DNA from: Campylobacteraceae bacterium
Lineage (GTDB): Bacteria; Campylobacterota; Campylobacteria; Campylobacterales; Campylobacteraceae
Assembly: GCA_031290675.1 (NCBI GenBank)
Contig: JAITNC010000100.1
Coordinates: 1-8,720, forward strand
DNA length: 8,720 nucleotides
Reading direction: 5' to 3'
This document shows, piece by piece, positions 8,398 through 8,720 of the stretch. Numbering within the stretch: the stretch's first letter is position 1; each line of letters begins with the position of its first letter. A program made the position numbers and the translations under genes. The notes under the pieces are model-generated. The model did not search any database and was not told the DNA's origin. It saw only the letters and a list, made by a program, of their open reading frames with translations.

Positions 8398-8720
8398 TTA
8401 TCGTGCTTTCGCGGCGACAATGGCTATCAGCTCATCTGTCAGTTTATAGAGTTTTTGAACTCCGTTTTCCAAAGTATAGTAGTGAATGATATAAAAAACG
8501 AACAGCACACTAAGCAACACGCTGAGGGCAATCGTAGCGTAACTTGAATATAAAAGCAACATCACAACGCTTATCATATCGCACAAGGCGACAAACATCG
8601 TCACCAAAAGATGAATCAACCGCTCGTGCTGAAAATACCCAAGCCACCTTTGGATATCCGCCACGTCCTCTTTGCTGACACTTTTGGAACTTGACAGACG
8701 CTCCGCCCAGATGATTTTAG
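8398..8720 (-). CDS. Unrecognised two-helix membrane protein, 5' end beyond the window
   Basis: An open frame runs from the right edge of the window to TAA at 8398-8400, giving 106 complete residues. An internal GTG at 8664 could act as a start (88 residues), but the codons upstream of it stay open and read like protein (IIWAERLSSSKSVSKED), so I infer that the gene continues past 8720 and is partial here. The visible part has a charged segment ending RWLGYFQHERLIHL, then two hydrophobic helices (about LLVTMFVALCDMISVVMLLL and IALSVLLSVLFVFYIIHYY) separated by a short turn, then a C-terminal helix VQKLYKLTDELIAIVAAKAR. No catalytic or binding motif is recognisable. It is 107 bases upstream of ileS with no clear terminator between, so it may or may not share a transcript. 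I do not recognise the family. Confidence 0.7.
   Translation of the reverse strand, partial: KIIWAERLSSSKSVSKEDVADIQRWLGYFQHERLIHLLVTMFVALCDMISVVMLLLYSSYATIALSVLLSVLFVFYIIHYYTLENGVQKLYKLTDELIAIVAAKAR

Overview
The window looks like chromosomal DNA from a Campylobacterota bacterium (formerly Epsilonproteobacteria), probably a free-living Sulfurimonas/Sulfurovum/Sulfuricurvum-type relative. The evidence is the protein sequences (an IleRS beginning [10 protein letters not shown], and a GatA implying indirect Gln/Asn-tRNA charging) and the gene order ileS - tiny membrane protein - gatA - guaB - (metX) - xseB - carbon-nitrogen hydrolase. From memory this order matches the Campylobacter jejuni Cj1061c-Cj1056c block, apart from metX. 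The genus is an inference.

Layout. Everything coding is on the minus strand, so transcription runs from right to left. At the right edge (8398-8720) is the 3' part of an unrecognised two-helix membrane protein that continues beyond the window. A 107-base gap (8291-8397) holds the probable operon promoter. It is followed by ileS (isoleucyl-tRNA synthetase), a 42-residue single-helix membrane protein, gatA (amidotransferase subunit A), guaB (IMP dehydrogenase), metX (homoserine O-acyltransferase), xseB (exonuclease VII small subunit) and a nitrilase-superfamily hydrolase ending at 478. Neighbouring genes overlap or abut everywhere except between guaB and metX (20 bases), so this reads as one translationally coupled operon. 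gatA and metX start with TTG.

The left 477 bases hold no convincing gene. They are a mosaic of repeat-like pieces: an inverted pair of about 35-base units around an AT-rich core, a GC-rich double hairpin, and a palindrome-rich unit that shares a motif with a second nearby segment. No canonical intrinsic terminator is visible after the operon.

How the genes relate. ileS and gatA supply charged tRNAs, guaB makes XMP for GTP synthesis, metX activates homoserine for methionine synthesis, and xseB belongs to a DNA-repair nuclease. This is a growth-related housekeeping operon, not an obvious specialised system. The points most worth a second look are the tiny membrane protein tightly nested between ileS and gatA, the hydrolase that appears to have Gln where its superfamily has the catalytic Lys, and the repeat mosaic at the left end.
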